A DNA stretch of 64,000 nucleotides from Episyrphus balteatus (Eukaryota > Arthropoda > Insecta > Diptera > Syrphidae), in NCBI RefSeq assembly GCF_945859705.1, contig NC_079136.1, forward strand, positions 39,961,307 through 40,025,306, read 5' to 3'. The notes under the pieces are model-generated. The model did not search any database, had not been told where the DNA came from, and saw nothing but the letters and a program-made list of their open reading frames with translations. Shown piece after piece: positions 22,334-35,689 of the stretch. The stretch's first letter is position 1. Each line of letters starts with the position of its first letter. A program made the position numbers and the translations under genes.

Positions 22334-25300
22334 ATGTATTCAAAATTATCAATTGTGCTTCTTGCTGCTGTTGTGTGTGCTACCGCTGTTGTTGCTCTAC
22401 CACATCAGGATAATAGTGATAAGGATATTATTAATGCCTTAAATAAAATTGATAATGAACCATCATTGCCATTGTTCGGAGGATTACGTATCGAACGGGT
22501 AGAAAATGGTCGTTCATTTGGTGAATCAAATGCTGGTGAAACATTTGAAGATCGTGCCGAACGTTATTTGGAATCTCACGAATTGAATTTGGCATTCCCT
22601 GGTGAAGATGATGAGAGCGAAGATGAATTCGCTGGACGTTCAGCTGATGGTAAGGGTGAGGGAATTTAATTATTTTCTTCAAAATTTTTGTTACTTGTTT
22701 GTGATAGTGAAAGGATTATAAAAAGTGTCAAAAGAAAAAAACTACAAAATTCTTTTAAAAAAATGCATTTTCGTGAAGTGAAAAAAAAATCAATTATTCC
22801 GAGCTTATCCTCCTGATTCTATTAGGTAAAATTAATTACATAGTGAACAAATTTGGTGTTATTTTAAAAAAAGATCCTTAGGACATTGTTTTTTGAATTT
22901 GATCCTTATTGATTCTTCAAATGTAATTAAAAAAAAAAAAAAAAATATTGAATCAATTCTAATTTTAATTTCAATTAATTTCTCAAACTCCTGTTTTTGT
23001 ACATTAAATAAATAGTCACATAATTCTAAAAGCCTAAGTCTTACAAAATCCTTTCCAATTATTTTGACATAATCGTCTTGCAACTAGAAAATTGGATTTA
23101 AATATTCATATTTTTTGATAAGTCAGACTCAGGACATGTTTACATATTATTTTGACTAAATTTTTTTTAAAACCCGATATCAGGTCAGAATTCAAAAAAG
23201 TCAATAACCATTGACTTACACTCTAATTTCTAAACCATATTGGCACAACTTTCTCTTTCTTGAAATAAGGATCAGAAAATGCTTAATTTGATAACGAATT
23301 TTGAAAATTTTGTATCAGGTCAAAAACTCAAAAAATACATAGCTCATGAATCGTTCTTTGGGCTAAGTTTCTCTACTATTTAAATTAACTAAACAGTTTT
23401 GCTTAGTTCATGTGAAGTTTAAAAATCAAAAACTGTTCAGAAAACTTTGACTTACTTCTATGGAACAAATTTTTCAACTTCAAATTTAATTATAAGAACT
23501 TTCACTAACATTTTCTCAACTATTTTGGTACCTACAACTTTTTTGAAAACTTCGATTAAGAACACGCCACATGATTATTTAGATTAAAACTTCCAATAAC
23601 CAGGCCAAGAAATTCAGAAAACCTTAGCTAGTACTTTAATTTATCATAATCTAATTTTGACCAAAACGATTTGAAAATTCGACATCAGGTCAAAAAATCA
23701 AATAATTTGGATATCTTTGCTTAACATTTTAGTACTTTTATCGAACATTCTTTTTAGCAAATAAGCTTGAGAACACAGGTCATGCCTTATTTGTCTAAAC
23801 TATGTTTTCTGTATTCATAATTGGATCAAAAAATTAAAACAATTCAGAAAACTTTTATTCAATTCATTTATCAGCTTAAAAAAAATTAAATGTCGCTACA
23901 TGCTTCATTTGAATAAACTTTGTAGATTTTTCAAATTAAATAAATGAAAAACGTTTGGCAAAAACTTCAATTTTTGATTGGACTAAAAATTCCTCTCTTC
24001 TTCTAAAAGTTAAAAAAAAAAAAACAAAACTTACTTCTTACTTCAGTGTTTAAACGAGAAACTTCAAGTAAGTTAACCACAGTATTCTGATATCAAATTT
24101 CAAAATTTTAAAAATTTATTTAAAAAAATTAAACTTAGCTAAATTTTTCAATTTTTCTCAGAATTTCAGTTTAGCAAACAATCTATGTAATAGCTTCAGT
24201 ATCTTTATTGATCTTCAAGCAAAGTCTTACTATAATTTTATTTCTTCAAATAATATGGTTACTGCAGACGCTTAGGTGCAGTATCACAAGTCAACACCAA
24301 AGTTTGGGCGAGTTACAAAGTCACAAGTGCCTCATGCGATTTTTAATACCAGCCAATAAGGTGCTATTTATTCGACAGTGAAACTGTTACACCTTAAAAA
24401 TAATTTTCATTCTATACAGCTTTACAGAAACTACAAAAGCATCTATAAAGCTTTATAGAAGCAATATTGTTAGTTGCTCACTCTTTCATAAATTCTTCAG
24501 TTAAAACTGATAAATTGACAAAAAGTCAAAAGAGAAATAAAAGAACAGTAACGAAGTTCCAATATTCTCAAGGACTCATCAAGGAGTACCAAAAAATTAC
24601 AACAACAACAAACCAATAATAAAAATCACAAAAAACTCTTCAAAACTAACACAACCCATTTGCACAGGTTGCACGTCTTTGAGCATCTGCAAGATATCAC
24701 GTTCTCGTGATGATGCTTTAAATAAGAAAAACCATAATTCCAAATAAAACCCGTATGGAACTTTCTTTTTACTTTTTCACAAGAAATACAACAAAAAAAA
24801 AATAACAACTATAATTTTCTCTGCGATAAATGACATAAAATAAAAAAAAAAGAAGGTGATCTTGGGTAAAAGTCCATCTCTCTGTCATTATAAAAAAAAA
24901 CTTGTTCATCATAAAAAAGTCTGACTTTCAACGATGTATATGATGATGGAAGATTTAGAAAGCTTCACTTTGGAGATCTACCTTTTGCAGTTGATACTGA
25001 TAGAAGTGGTGGAAATGGTAGTAAAAAATGGTAACAAATAGAATGAAAGAGAGATAAAATATTATAGAAAAAAAAGTAATCAATAAGAAAAAAAAAAATT
25101 GTAATAATAATAAACAAATAACTGCGTTTTTCGTTCTTCATTCTTTCAAACCTTTCTCAAAACATAGAAGAGGTACCTATTCGCATTGTTCTTTCCGCTT
25201 CCCCATTTTTATATTAACTGCGCTCGATATGATTAAATTTATTCCATATCCACATTTTGCTTTATATACATTCAGACGACAGCATTATAGGAGCATTATT

Positions 25301-28300
25301 TGCATGCATGCGGTATATAGTAGGTATGCCATTCCGGAAATTCATTTAACACATTCTTTTACTTCTTCTTGTTCTTCATTTAGATCTTCACTCATTCTCT
25401 ATATATTCAATGAGCTCTTCTTTCAATTCCATTTAAAGGAAGCAGCAAAGAAAAACGGTTATCTTCACTTCCGTGTTTTTTTTTTTGTACCTTTTACAAT
25501 TCTTGAATACTTTTAAGATTCTTACAAGTTTTACCTAATGCAATAAAACCAAATTTTGTATGACAACTTAAATAAGTGTGACTGCTGCCCCACCCTGTAA
25601 TTCAGTCAAATTGGGGCAGTGGGAGAAATGAAATGAAAGAAACAACTCTTCGTGCCTTCGTGTAGGTTAGGTACCCTACCTACATTTTTCTTCATTTTTT
25701 CTAGACCGTACAAATGCACTGAAGGTAGTATACAATGTCTTTGTTGTTCGGTGAAGAACAAAAAAAGAAGATATAGTTTCATTTACAATAATGAGAGTGT
25801 TGGATGGTTGCATGCAGCACACAAGAAAAACTCTACAAGATACAAGTTCGTAGACCTTAAAAACCAGTCAATGGCAAAAAATTAAACAACAAAATAAAAA
25901 ATGAAGAGAGAAAGCAATTTTGTTTGGCGGTCACGTTCAAAATACGCGCAAAGAGAGCATTCCACAGAGTTTCCCTTCTGCACACTTTAAAAACCTCCTC
26001 CTCTTTGCCATTATAGCTCTAGTTAAGATTTATGGACTTTAGTGTTGTAAAGTATAGAAAACTTATTAAAATTGTGTAGACTCTTTAGAAAACTGGATGG
26101 ATGGTGTAGTGCTGATGATGCAGTTGGCTTAAATTTCCAAAACAACTTTCCAATTTAATTTGCAAAGTGAAATTTTTTTTTTTTTAATTTTACTTTTGCT
26201 GTTTGGTTAGTTGTGTATTGCTGTAAAAGTACTATACAACTTGGTAGTTGTAGTTTGACCATTTTATACAAGTTGAGTATAGTCCCACCCATTTTAAGAG
26301 AAATTCTTCATAAAATGTATAGAGGGTATTGTGTGGGTTCGAAATATAAATAAAGTATAGGAACTTTCTAATTTTCAAGGTCTTTTTGGTAGGAGTTGAG
26401 TTTATATGAATATGAAGTAAATCTATGTAAGTGATATTCAGACAAATAGAATTTATGTATAAAAATGATTGGATCGTTATGGATTTTTAGCAGACTTTTA
26501 ATGGCAAATGACTGAGAAAGTTGTTTCCAACAGAGAAACAAATCAGAATTTCTGGTCAAGTAAGATTAAAAAAAAATTTATTAATAGAAAATTTGTCAAC
26601 TAAAAATATCCTAATTAGTAATTCTTATCAAAAATAATATCGATTAAATTCCAAAAGTTATTAATAGAAGCTTTGTTTTGAAAAACTTCTAAGTCAAGCT
26701 AAGATGTTTTAAATATATTTGGTCGCAACATTAAAAAAAAAAAATCAAGAAACCTTATATGTATTAGATAAAATTCTTGAAAAAAAAAATAGGTCTATTG
26801 TAATTTGTACAAAATTACTTTCGGTAAAAAAAATTACTTTCGGTAAAAAAATTACTTTTGGTAACAAAATTACTTTCGGTAAAAAAAATTACTTTCAGTA
26901 AAAAAAAAAATACTTTTGTTCAAACATTGCAGTAAAGAACTTTTTGAAACTTTTAAATCTTACCTTTGCTTTGCTTTGAAAAACTTCTAAGTCAAGCTAA
27001 GATATTTTAAATATATTTAGTAGCAACATTAAAAAAAAAATGCAAGAAACCTTATATGTATGTATTAGATAAAATTCTTGAAAAAAGAATAGGTCAATTG
27101 TAATTTTTACAAAATTACTTTAGGTAAAAAAAATTACTTTCGGTAAAAAAAATTACTTTCGGTAAAAAAATTACTTTTGGTAAAAAAATTACTTTCGGTA
27201 AAAATATTACTTTCAGTAAAAAAAAAAAATACTTTTGTTCAAATATTTTAGTAAAGAACTTTTTGAAACTTTTTAATCTCACCTTAAACCTTTAATTCAC
27301 ATGCATAGCATAGATCGTACAAAAAACTTTATGCCTTAAAAACTTAAGTATTGGTCGAAGTTATTATTTAATAAATTCAATCATTTTGTAGTTTACAACA
27401 TTGCTTTAACACATCTCTTGGTTCCTGAGATTTACTTATTTATGTGGAAAACAGAGACTTAAGCACAGCCGCTTATCAGTCACTGATGGAAGCGGCTAAA
27501 AGTTAAAGATTTCACCATCTGGTTGCAGCTTTATGCCTGCCAAAAAAAGTTAAATGTGTTTTACTTACTTAATTTTTAACTTCTTTAGCATTTGATGGTA
27601 CTAAAAGTATTAATAGTTGCTGGAAGCCATTGCCTGCCATCAAAAATTTTGAACCAAATGTTTTGTCGTACTCTAAATCAAGGGTTTGCTAAGATATTAA
27701 GTTAAAAATTACTCTTTTAGCAACATGTTTCGTTCGTAGCAAAATATTTAGATACGGTTGATTCTGGCATTTTGTTTCCAGCAATAGCTTGATAGCCTTT
27801 TGGATACATTGATTCCTTTTCGGAAACAATTAACGAAAAAAATATTTCAGGTTTCAAAATGTTCTGCAATATCATAGTTGTAATGTGTCTTGGAAGAAGC
27901 TTTAACTATTCTTTTTGGCAACAAATCAATTTGCTATGCAATTACATTTTTCGGGTTACTTCTCTTGGCAACATAATGTTTCGATTCCCATATTAGAATG
28001 TCTATTACTTACTAAAAAAAATTACAAAATATTCGTGCTATGGTATCAAACAAGTTTTAAGAATTTTCAGCAACATATCCTTGCAAGATTCACAAATCGT
28101 TTATGGAAACATGATGTTATTATGGGCCAACCAATTCGCAGTATTTACTTTCAATGCATACAGCAATAAGTTAGTTCCAAACTTGTTTGCAACAAAATAA
28201 AAATCTGAAAAATTAAAAAAAAAAAATGTCCGCTCATCCCTTGAGATTTTGTTTCCAGATTTTGTTCTTTCTGCAACAAAATGCTTAACTTTCTTGAAAC

Positions 28301-30212
28301 ACCAGGACCCAATGTTTTAGGTTACCCATGCTTTCAAGATTTGTGTCCAGCAACTTATATATCTTGACAAATGTCAGATACAAAAAAAAAAAAAAAACTT
28401 TTAAAACAAAGTTTTCTTATTGGCAACAATAAATGTTGCTAAGCAATTAGAAACCTGTGTACACAATCAGTTGTATCCCATTTTTGTTCTGGTTGGCTGG
28501 TTTAATTTTTGATTGATATTTCCAATCATTTCCAATTTGGTTTTAAAATGTTAACCTTTTTTAACTTTATATTCACTAAAAAATCTTGAATCATGAAAAA
28601 CTGCAAAAGAAAAATTCCAATCAACCTTTGTCTTCTTTAAGGAATTCGAAATAAGTGTGAAGTAACAAAAAGTTGCTAGAAATAGAAAATTACCTATTGC
28701 TTCAAACATTAAGTTTTGTCAAGCTATTGGCAAAGGCTAAAAAATCTGCTTGAAATATCTCTTTTGTTAATATTTTGCTTTTGCTTTATTTTGTGGCATC
28801 AATGAGGTCTTAAACATTAATTCTCGACTTATTTTATTTTTTTTTTATATTCAAATTTGAATTGTAATATTTTCAAGTGGTAGCAACTACATTTATCAAA
28901 GTATTTATTTACAAAATTGGAGGCAGAACGTTTTACAAAAAAGTTACAAGGGTTTCAACAAACAAACAAAAAATCGCCTCCTGAATAATTTCATTTTTTT
29001 GTCGATTGAACAATTAATAATTCAGCAGCAGCTCAAAATATTATTTGAAATCAAACACATTGATATTTTTTATACCTCACTAAAATGTTTCGTTTTATCA
29101 TTATTTAACCTTTATTTTATCAAACAAAGTAGACAAAAGTACAAAGTAAAGCTGTTAAAGAGCTTCAAAGGAATATTATAGAAGCAATTCTACAGAGTTG
29201 GTATTTAAAACTAAAAAAAAAAAAAACAATAAAATATTTGTGTTGCCTTCATCAATAGGTGCAACTTTTCCAAACTAATTAGTGTATTTTTATAATCCTG
29301 GAATATTTATCTCATATCACAATCAAAGATTGTTCTCGAAAAAGTCCCTATTATTTTTCAATGCCTTTATTTCTGTACGTTTTGTGGGTTGATAATAATA
29401 TTTTCAAATTTCAATGCATTTTCACTAATAAGCATTGAAAATGTGCAATTCCACTTAAACAAACTTGTGTAGGTATTTTTGATAACAATTCAAATGGTAA
29501 AAGTATTGGTACATAAACGTAGGAGAAAAACTTAGTTTTATCCGTATCGTTGACTCTATAATTTGTATGACAAGAATGTTTTTCAATGAAAATTATTAAT
29601 TGCATACTTCTAGGAAAAACATGTAAACAATTATTCTGAAAACAATGCCTACACTTTGCCATATAATAATTATTTTTGTAGTTTTCTCATGGTTTCATGA
29701 TTTTAACACTTTTTAATCCCTTTTTCCAAAAATAAACTCTCATGGGATGAGAGTTGTCTTTCAAATGAGCCTAAAAATAGATACCTAATTTTTCCTTTTT
29801 TAATTTCTTATTTTATAGAGCCACGCACCAGGAGAGTCAGGAAAGTTTTGTTGCCCCTTCTTTTGGCTTTGAAGCTGAAAAAAGCTGTTGTCTTCAAGGT
29901 TCTATTCATGATTGTTAAATTCATCTCCCTCAAGGCTTTGGCTATCAGTTTCTTAGCTCTCATCTTTGCCGGTAAGTTTTTTTAAAGAATATTTTTAATC
30001 GTTCATTTAATAAACCTTTATTGTGTTATTTTTGTATAGGTGCCACCTTCTTCAAGGATCTTTTGGCCAAGAAGAAGGATCATGTTACCACCGCATACAT
30101 CACCGGAAGCCCATTGAACGCTGAGATTGTACACTCTGACTGGAGTCGCAATGGACAAGCTACTGCTCAAGACCTTGCTTACAACCACTATGGACTAACT
30201 CAACCCTACTAA
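22334..30212 (+). CDS. Osiris family (DUF1676) protein, gene B, probably Osi15
   Basis: Three coding exons: 22334-22649, 29819-29971 and 30040-30212 (213 aa). Donors are GTAAGG and GTAAGT; acceptors are TTTTATAG and TTTGTATAG; both introns are phase 1. The signal peptide is about residues 1-21 (KLSIVLLAAVVCATAVVA). An acidic, Ser/Glu-rich domain follows (GEDDESEDEFAGRS near 90-102). A very basic patch, RTRRVRK (108-114), resembling a furin-type site, leads into a hydrophobic segment at 115-158 that the second intron splits. The short tail holds AQDLAY (199-204), a perfect AQxLAY motif, and ends QPY. Unlike genes A and C there is no N-terminal cysteine pair; the only cysteine is in the signal peptide. 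The 7.2 kb first intron is repeat-rich. Its short length and its place between A and C fit Osi15 as I recall it. Family call firm, number tentative. Confidence 0.87.
22650..29818 (+). other. Large first intron of gene B
   Basis: 7,169 bases between the GTAAGG donor and the TTTTATAG acceptor. About 23160-24000 contains four or five diverged copies of a module with ATCAGGTCAAAAA and TTCAGAAAACTTT. A tandem duplication lies at 26672-27285, listed separately. At 27700-28450 CAACA/GGCAACA words recur. Open frames such as 25229-25516 and 25652-25885 lack domains and are regarded as chance. No nested gene is seen. Confidence 0.7.
26672..27285. repeat. Tandem 300-bp duplication with nested CGGTAAAAAAATTACTTT array
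   Basis: Copy 1 (about 26672-26966) and copy 2 (about 26970-27285) share ACTTCTAAGTCAAGCTAAG, CTTATATGTATTAGATAAAA and a common end with AAGAACTTTTTGAAAC. Each copy holds five or six units of an 18-nt minisatellite, TTACTTTCGGTAAAAAAA. Small indels and substitutions distinguish the copies, so the duplication is not brand new. Confidence 0.85.
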
Positions 30213-30563
30213 ATTAATTTTAAACCAAACAACAACAACAAATACCAAATGAAAAACCCTTTTCCTTTGTAAATTAATTTATAAAACCCTTCCTGTAGGA
30301 TGTATCTAGTTAGACCAAATTTAAAGAAAAAAAAATGGCACAAAAAATGGCAAAATGAAACAAGGATAACGATTCGCGAATATAAAACGACAGAGATGAT
30401 AGGAGAAAGAGAAAAAGAGTCAAAAGCTCTATAAGACGGATTTTGTAAATAATTCCGAAAAAAAAAGAAAACAAAAAAATTTAATTTATTTTATTTCATA
30501 GTTAAAATATTACCAAAAAACGAAAATATTATTTATTTTATCAATGAAAATTATAAGAAACAA

Positions 30564-30740
30564 AATAAAAATAATTTTAAATCATTCCACACAATTATAC
30601 CTAAATGAAAATTAATAATTTATATCGACATCATAAATATACAAAAAAAAAAAGTATTTCATACATCATTCATAAGACTCAGGATCATTGTGTGATTGTG
30701 TGGAAAGTTTTAAGGAAAAATCATAATGCAATTGAATAAA
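30564..30740 (+). other. Candidate polyadenylation signals of gene B
   Basis: AATAAA motifs at 30564-30569 and 30735-30740 (GAATAAAAAG) are the first reasonable signals after the stop codon. They imply a 3' UTR of 350-550 nt. The choice between them is not determinable. Confidence 0.4.
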
Positions 30741-30759
30741 AAGAATTCAAATTAAAAAA

Positions 30760-31927
30760 AAATATTTGTATTTTATTTAAACAAAAACAAAAATATTTGG
30801 AAACATCAGCAAGTGCTTCAACTGGTTTCTTAAGAAATAAAATTCATGACTGGGTCCTATAGTACCTAGGTATATGAAAACAAAATGAAAAAAAAATAAA
30901 ATTTCATAAATGTTAAAACACTCTTTAATTTTATTTTAGTAATTTTTGAAGTTGTTAGCCTAATTAGTAGTTATTATTAGATCTCGGATTTTGCATATTT
31001 TCATATTTTTTTTAAAGGATTAAGATAGGTGAATTCTGATGACACCAAAATTCGTTTCATCGAAAATAAAGTTGAAAGCGATATGCATATTTAATTTATT
31101 TTTTGCATATTTGCATGAAATGCATATGCATAATATATGCAAAATATGCAAAAAATATGCAAAATATGTAAAATATGTAAAATATGCAAAAAATATGCAA
31201 AATATGCAAAAAATATGCAAAATATGCAAAAATCTAATATGTTAAACAAACCAAAAAATTATATTAAAGTGATTCAGAAGATACAAATTTAATTAATTAT
31301 TTTCACCTATTAAAGTAGACCAAATGAATACATAATTGTACCAATAAGCGTCAAAATAATTTGTTGTGACAATACACAACCATAATTTTTCCGCTAACGG
31401 CGCTGAAGTTAGCACGGCAAAGTGAGCAGAATATAAATTTTATTAGTGCATCCTTAAGCGTTTATTAAGTGCTGATTTAAGGTAAGTAGAGCAATTTCCA
31501 GAAAATGCCCGAAAATCTACCTAAAGAAATAGTTTTCGTTATTTTCGAAAAAAAATTATATGGAATCTATTAAATCCTATACGAATTTTAAAATAAAAAA
31601 AGCTCATTTTTCCCAATATTTTTTTTTTTTTTACAAAATCTCAGGAAATGTTTTACTTTATTTAAATTATTCGAGTACTTAATTATTCAACACTTTTTTT
31701 TTTTTTTTTTTGAAAATTTTAATATTTTTGAGAAAAGAAAATTCAAGTTAGCAGAACATTTTGTTCTGTAAAAAAATAGGAAAAATCTAGTCAGAAAATG
31801 GGGTGGTGAAATTAATGCAATAATATAGTATTCAAAATAATTTCCAAAAAATGTTATTTTTTGTCGAAAATGACGAAAAAAACAGCTTTTTTTAAATAAT
31901 TAATTGAAAACTACTATTCTAAAACCT
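30760..31927. other. Gene-free DNA with TATGCAAAA low-complexity repeat
   Basis: Between 31083 and 31235 the sequence is dominated by ATGCAAAATATGCAAAAA units. These create overlapping open frames on both strands with Tyr/Ala/Lys or His/Ile/Phe periodicity that are not genes. The rest is AT-rich with long T runs. Confidence 0.6.
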
Positions 31928-31929
31928 TA

Positions 31930-32287
31930 CACCCAGAGAAAAAACGCTTAGTAATTTTTAATCCGTTCTACATTGAATCAATAGTGAAAAATATGTTCAT
32001 TAATTTTCTAAAAATCATCCTATGCTTAACTTTCAGTTTGTCACATCAATTTTTATAAGTGAGATGGCACAGTGGTAAAGCACAAGCTTGTCAATCCAGG
32101 TATAGCTGGTTCGATCCCTAGCGGATGCCAGTTTTACTTTTTTTTATTTTTTTTAAATGTGTGAACAACTTAGATTTAAAGTGTGCTACTTTGATTCAAT
32201 CATTTTCCACTTAAGGCTAAAAATGTAGTGATTTTCCATTGATTCAAAGTGGTTTCGATTGAATTTACGTTGTTTTTTGGCTCAGTG
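31930..32287. mobile_element. Mariner-like MITE with a tRNA-like core
   Basis: The ends are CACCCAGAGAAAAAA on the left and, read inverted, CACTGAGCCAAAAAA on the right, each flanked by TA (31928-31929, 32288-32289). The centre holds a tRNA-like segment (32058-32130) with A box TGGCACAGTGGT (32065-32076) and a perfect B box GGTTCGATCCC (32108-32118), then a T-rich stretch resembling a Pol III terminator. The arms of a cloverleaf do not pair properly, so it is not a functional tRNA gene. Confidence 0.5.
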
Positions 32288-33947
32288 TATACTAACATTT
32301 AAAGACATTTTTTTTTTGTTACAGTTATGTGGTTGAGCACTTAATTTTACTTTGGGATACTTAACTACAAGTAAATTTGACTAAAAGATGGAATAACAAA
32401 ACTTATTTTTTGCTCACTTTGCTTTAATTTGAGGGACATGCAGAAAAGATTCTTTCAACGTCACAGGAAGTAACTGTATATTTATATTATAATAACTTAA
32501 AATGAAAAAAAAAAAACTTAAAATGAAAAAAATTCTATTTTTTCGACTATATATATTTTTTTTTGTGTTTGTTACCTCATAACAGTTCTGGCCATAGGAA
32601 CTATTAGAAAAACCATAAAACCCAGTTTTAGCCATGGAAGTTGGTTTTGTTTTTTGATAAAAATGATTATTTAAAATGGGAACTTCTATGTGGCAGCCTT
32701 ATTTTAAAAGAAATATTGTCACATGGTTAATTTTATCAAAACCTTTGTATAGTTTGATATTTTCATTTGTGACAGGTTCCAGCCCAAACGCAAATTTTCA
32801 TTATTGAGATTTACCTCTTTATATCTCAACAGTATATTTTCTATAAACAACGTTTTAGCATTTTCTTTAAATAAGCACTTATTTTATAAAAATCAATCAA
32901 ATTTTTCGATGAAATTTTGCATATATTTTGCATATTTTCGATATTGATTAAAATTTGTTATATTTGAATGATCAAACGTCTAAATACAAAGTTTGGTATC
33001 AATACGATGTAAAATAAGAAAGTATGCAAAATCCGAGGTCTAGTTATTATTAACAAAAACCAAAATTTCAAAATAAATCAATTTTACAAAATTTTATTAT
33101 ATAAAAATTTAGAATTTTTTTTTCAGAAATTATTATATTACACATTTAAACAATTTCAAAAAAAAAAAAATGATCGGTCAGTTTTCAAGAAATCGATTTT
33201 TCGGAAAAAAAAAATATTTTTTTTTTATTTCCAAAAATATGTTTTTTGTTAATAATAAGATTACAGCTACTCAAACGTTTCTGTGTTACAAAATTGCATT
33301 GTTTAAATAGACAATGCCATTATGCACCATTTTTGTTGCAAAGCAAGAGTCAACGTAAACCATTCGTAGTCAAAAACCATCACAAAAAGAAAACCAACAA
33401 TATCTTTTCGAATCACTTGTTTACACAAGAACAAATACTAGAGAGATTCGATTTCAAATAAGTTAATTTAATAAATGTTCAAAGGATACGAGGGATCTAA
33501 CTACCCCTTGATTACCTAAATTTTAGACCCTACCTTTTCTATTGCTTAGTATTATGAGGGTGCCTTTTGTTATAATTACCATTTCAAACTTTTTCTTCAG
33601 TGCGTTCTAAAATCATTGAAGTATCAGGAGAAATCTGGTCCAGCAACCAAAGGCCACCTCTTTTTGAGCTATTGAAAAGTACCCAATCAAATTCTTAGCG
33701 TGCCAAGTCAGCAGTTTGAGGAGGTTTGGGCTTGGGACCTTACGGAAAGCTTAAAAATTAGTTTTCTTCTTACTTTCTTTCATTAGAAATGGAATTGATA
33801 AAGAGGTCACACACTAAATTTGTAACTAAATTTTGAAAGCTAACTCTTTGCTTGATTAAGTGTAAAAAAAATAACTAATGATTTCTAGACAACGAGCGCC
33901 ATGGTCCATTGCATTTCGCAAGAGGAACTCTTTCGGGTTAATACATA
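32288..33947. other. Gene-free AT-rich DNA
   Basis: No coding signal is seen. The 71-codon + strand frame at 33246-33461 has no recognisable domain or splice context. Confidence 0.5.
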
Positions 33948-33956
33948 GTTTCAGAG

Positions 33957-34212
33957 ACGTCCATTTCCCCAGCCCGGACCTATCGCAAAATTTAAAAAAA
34001 AAGTATGCCAAAGTTTTGTACAAGTTTTGTACAGTTTTGTACAAGCAAAGCCGAGTTTTTTACAAGCTTACAACGAAAGTTATAGCCAATTGAAAGTACC
34101 GGGCTGGGGAAACGTTTCCCCAGTTTTGTACAAAACTGTACAAAACTTGTACAAAACTTTGGCATACTTTTTTTTTAATTTTGCGATAGGTCCGGGCTGG
34201 GGAAATGGACGT
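33957..34212. mobile_element. Foldback element with 9-bp target duplication
   Basis: Arms of about 86 bp are near-perfect inverted repeats beginning ACGTCCATTTCCCCAGCCCG. The inner parts are built from TTTTGTACAAG units. Both ends are flanked by GTTTCAGAG (33948-33956 and 34213-34221), an exact 9-bp direct repeat. Nine-base duplications are typical of Mutator-type and Foldback elements. The loop contains a smaller GGGGAAACGTTTCCCC palindrome. No coding frame. Confidence 0.8.
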
Positions 34213-34221
34213 GTTTCAGAG

Positions 34222-35680
34222 GCTGGTGTCTTCATTATAAATTAAGAGAGCCAAATGCTTGGATTTATAAATTGTTGCGAAATTTATAAAAGTTAAATTA
34301 GTTCAATTCAACACAATTTTACAAAAAATAACTACCCTTTGTTCCATATTTGATGCAACCTTTAGTTGTGTGAAAAATTTCCTACATTACCAAACTATAA
34401 AACCAAACCAATTCTTAGTTAAACTAGCTTTTTTCTTGTTTTTCCTTAGAATATTAGAATATTATGACTCAAAAGTCAAAACAAAGTGTTTCTGTTAATC
34501 CTTATTTCATATACTTCTGGTACAAATCCCCAAAAGGATTATAAGAATTAAAATACATTTATAATTCATGAAATTGTGAAATTTATATAAAATTAAATAA
34601 CCATAGTTTCTTTAACAAGAACTAAGAATATGAACAAAATAAATGTTCAAAGGAATACCGTAATTGGCTTTAGCAAGGAAATTGAAATTTCATAGAATTG
34701 AAGTAAATAAAACATCATTAAAACATTAGTTAGTGAGTTACCTAAAAGCTTACAATTAGGAATTATATCTGGGAACTGGTCAACAAAATAGCTTCTTTAG
34801 TTTCTAACATAATCATCACTTGAGTATTGTTTTGTCGCATACGCAATTATTGTAAACCTATGTCAGTATCAACAAACTAATTCTCGGTGACGTAATGTTA
34901 ATTACTTTCTTCTTTACATTCATTCAAATTCCATTTAAATTCTATAGAACTTTGGATTTATTTCCAAAGTATTAGTAATCCTTTCTAAAAGTATATTTTG
35001 TTCAAATAATAATTCTAGTCAAAGAAACTGTTGATATTTAGGTTTGAAATTTATTTTCTCAGACAAATTCACTAGAAAAATAGCTCAAATGAATTTCTTG
35101 TAAGTCGATTGATTCAAAATTTAGGAATATTAGTTCCAGCAATATCCTTATGCATGATGAAGTTATTTTAATCTTGCAATCCTTTTGAGGATAAAGTGAG
35201 GACTTGAGAATAAACACTTTGTTTCAACTATAACATTCTATGGAAAAACAAGAAAATAATTTAAATTAAATAATAACAAATAGATTTCTTAAGGCAATTT
35301 TCAAAACTATGGAGTGCAAAACAAATTGAACTAAATAACTCTTGGCTACATAAAAGGTACTTTTGGGCTGAACACAAATAATAAAAAAAAAGATATTTTG
35401 TTTTAAACTCTTTTCTGAGAAGTGTTTGAAAATCTTCAATAATTAAAATGTTTGCAAAATTGCACAAGGACATCTTTTGACATATTTATAAACTCTTAGA
35501 ATTATTTGAACGCATTGAAAGAATAAAGGTTAGTAAGTTCTTCTGGCTTACAAAATAACTAGATAATAAGTGCAATTAAGATCTTTTATTCCAGTTGTTT
35601 TTGAAAAAACTGGTTGTCTGTAAAGTCGGTTTACGGACTATAATCTAAGGTTATAACATCATAATAAAACAGGTTGTGTG
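34222..35680. other. Gene-free AT-rich DNA
   Basis: Nothing structured or coding is recognised; only short, low-complexity open frames. Confidence 0.5.
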
Positions 35681-35689
35681 CTTTTTTCA

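Noticed and set aside
26815..27230. CRISPR-like array
   Set aside because: The CGGTAAAAAAATTACTTT units are directly adjacent without unique spacers; it is a minisatellite in an insect intron.
31020..31245. Tyr/Ala/Lys and His/Ile/Phe periodic peptides on both strands
   Set aside because: They arise from TATGCAAAA low-complexity repeats.
32058..32130. Functional tRNA gene
   Set aside because: A and B boxes are good but acceptor, anticodon and T stems do not pair. It lies inside a MITE and is better called tRNA-derived.
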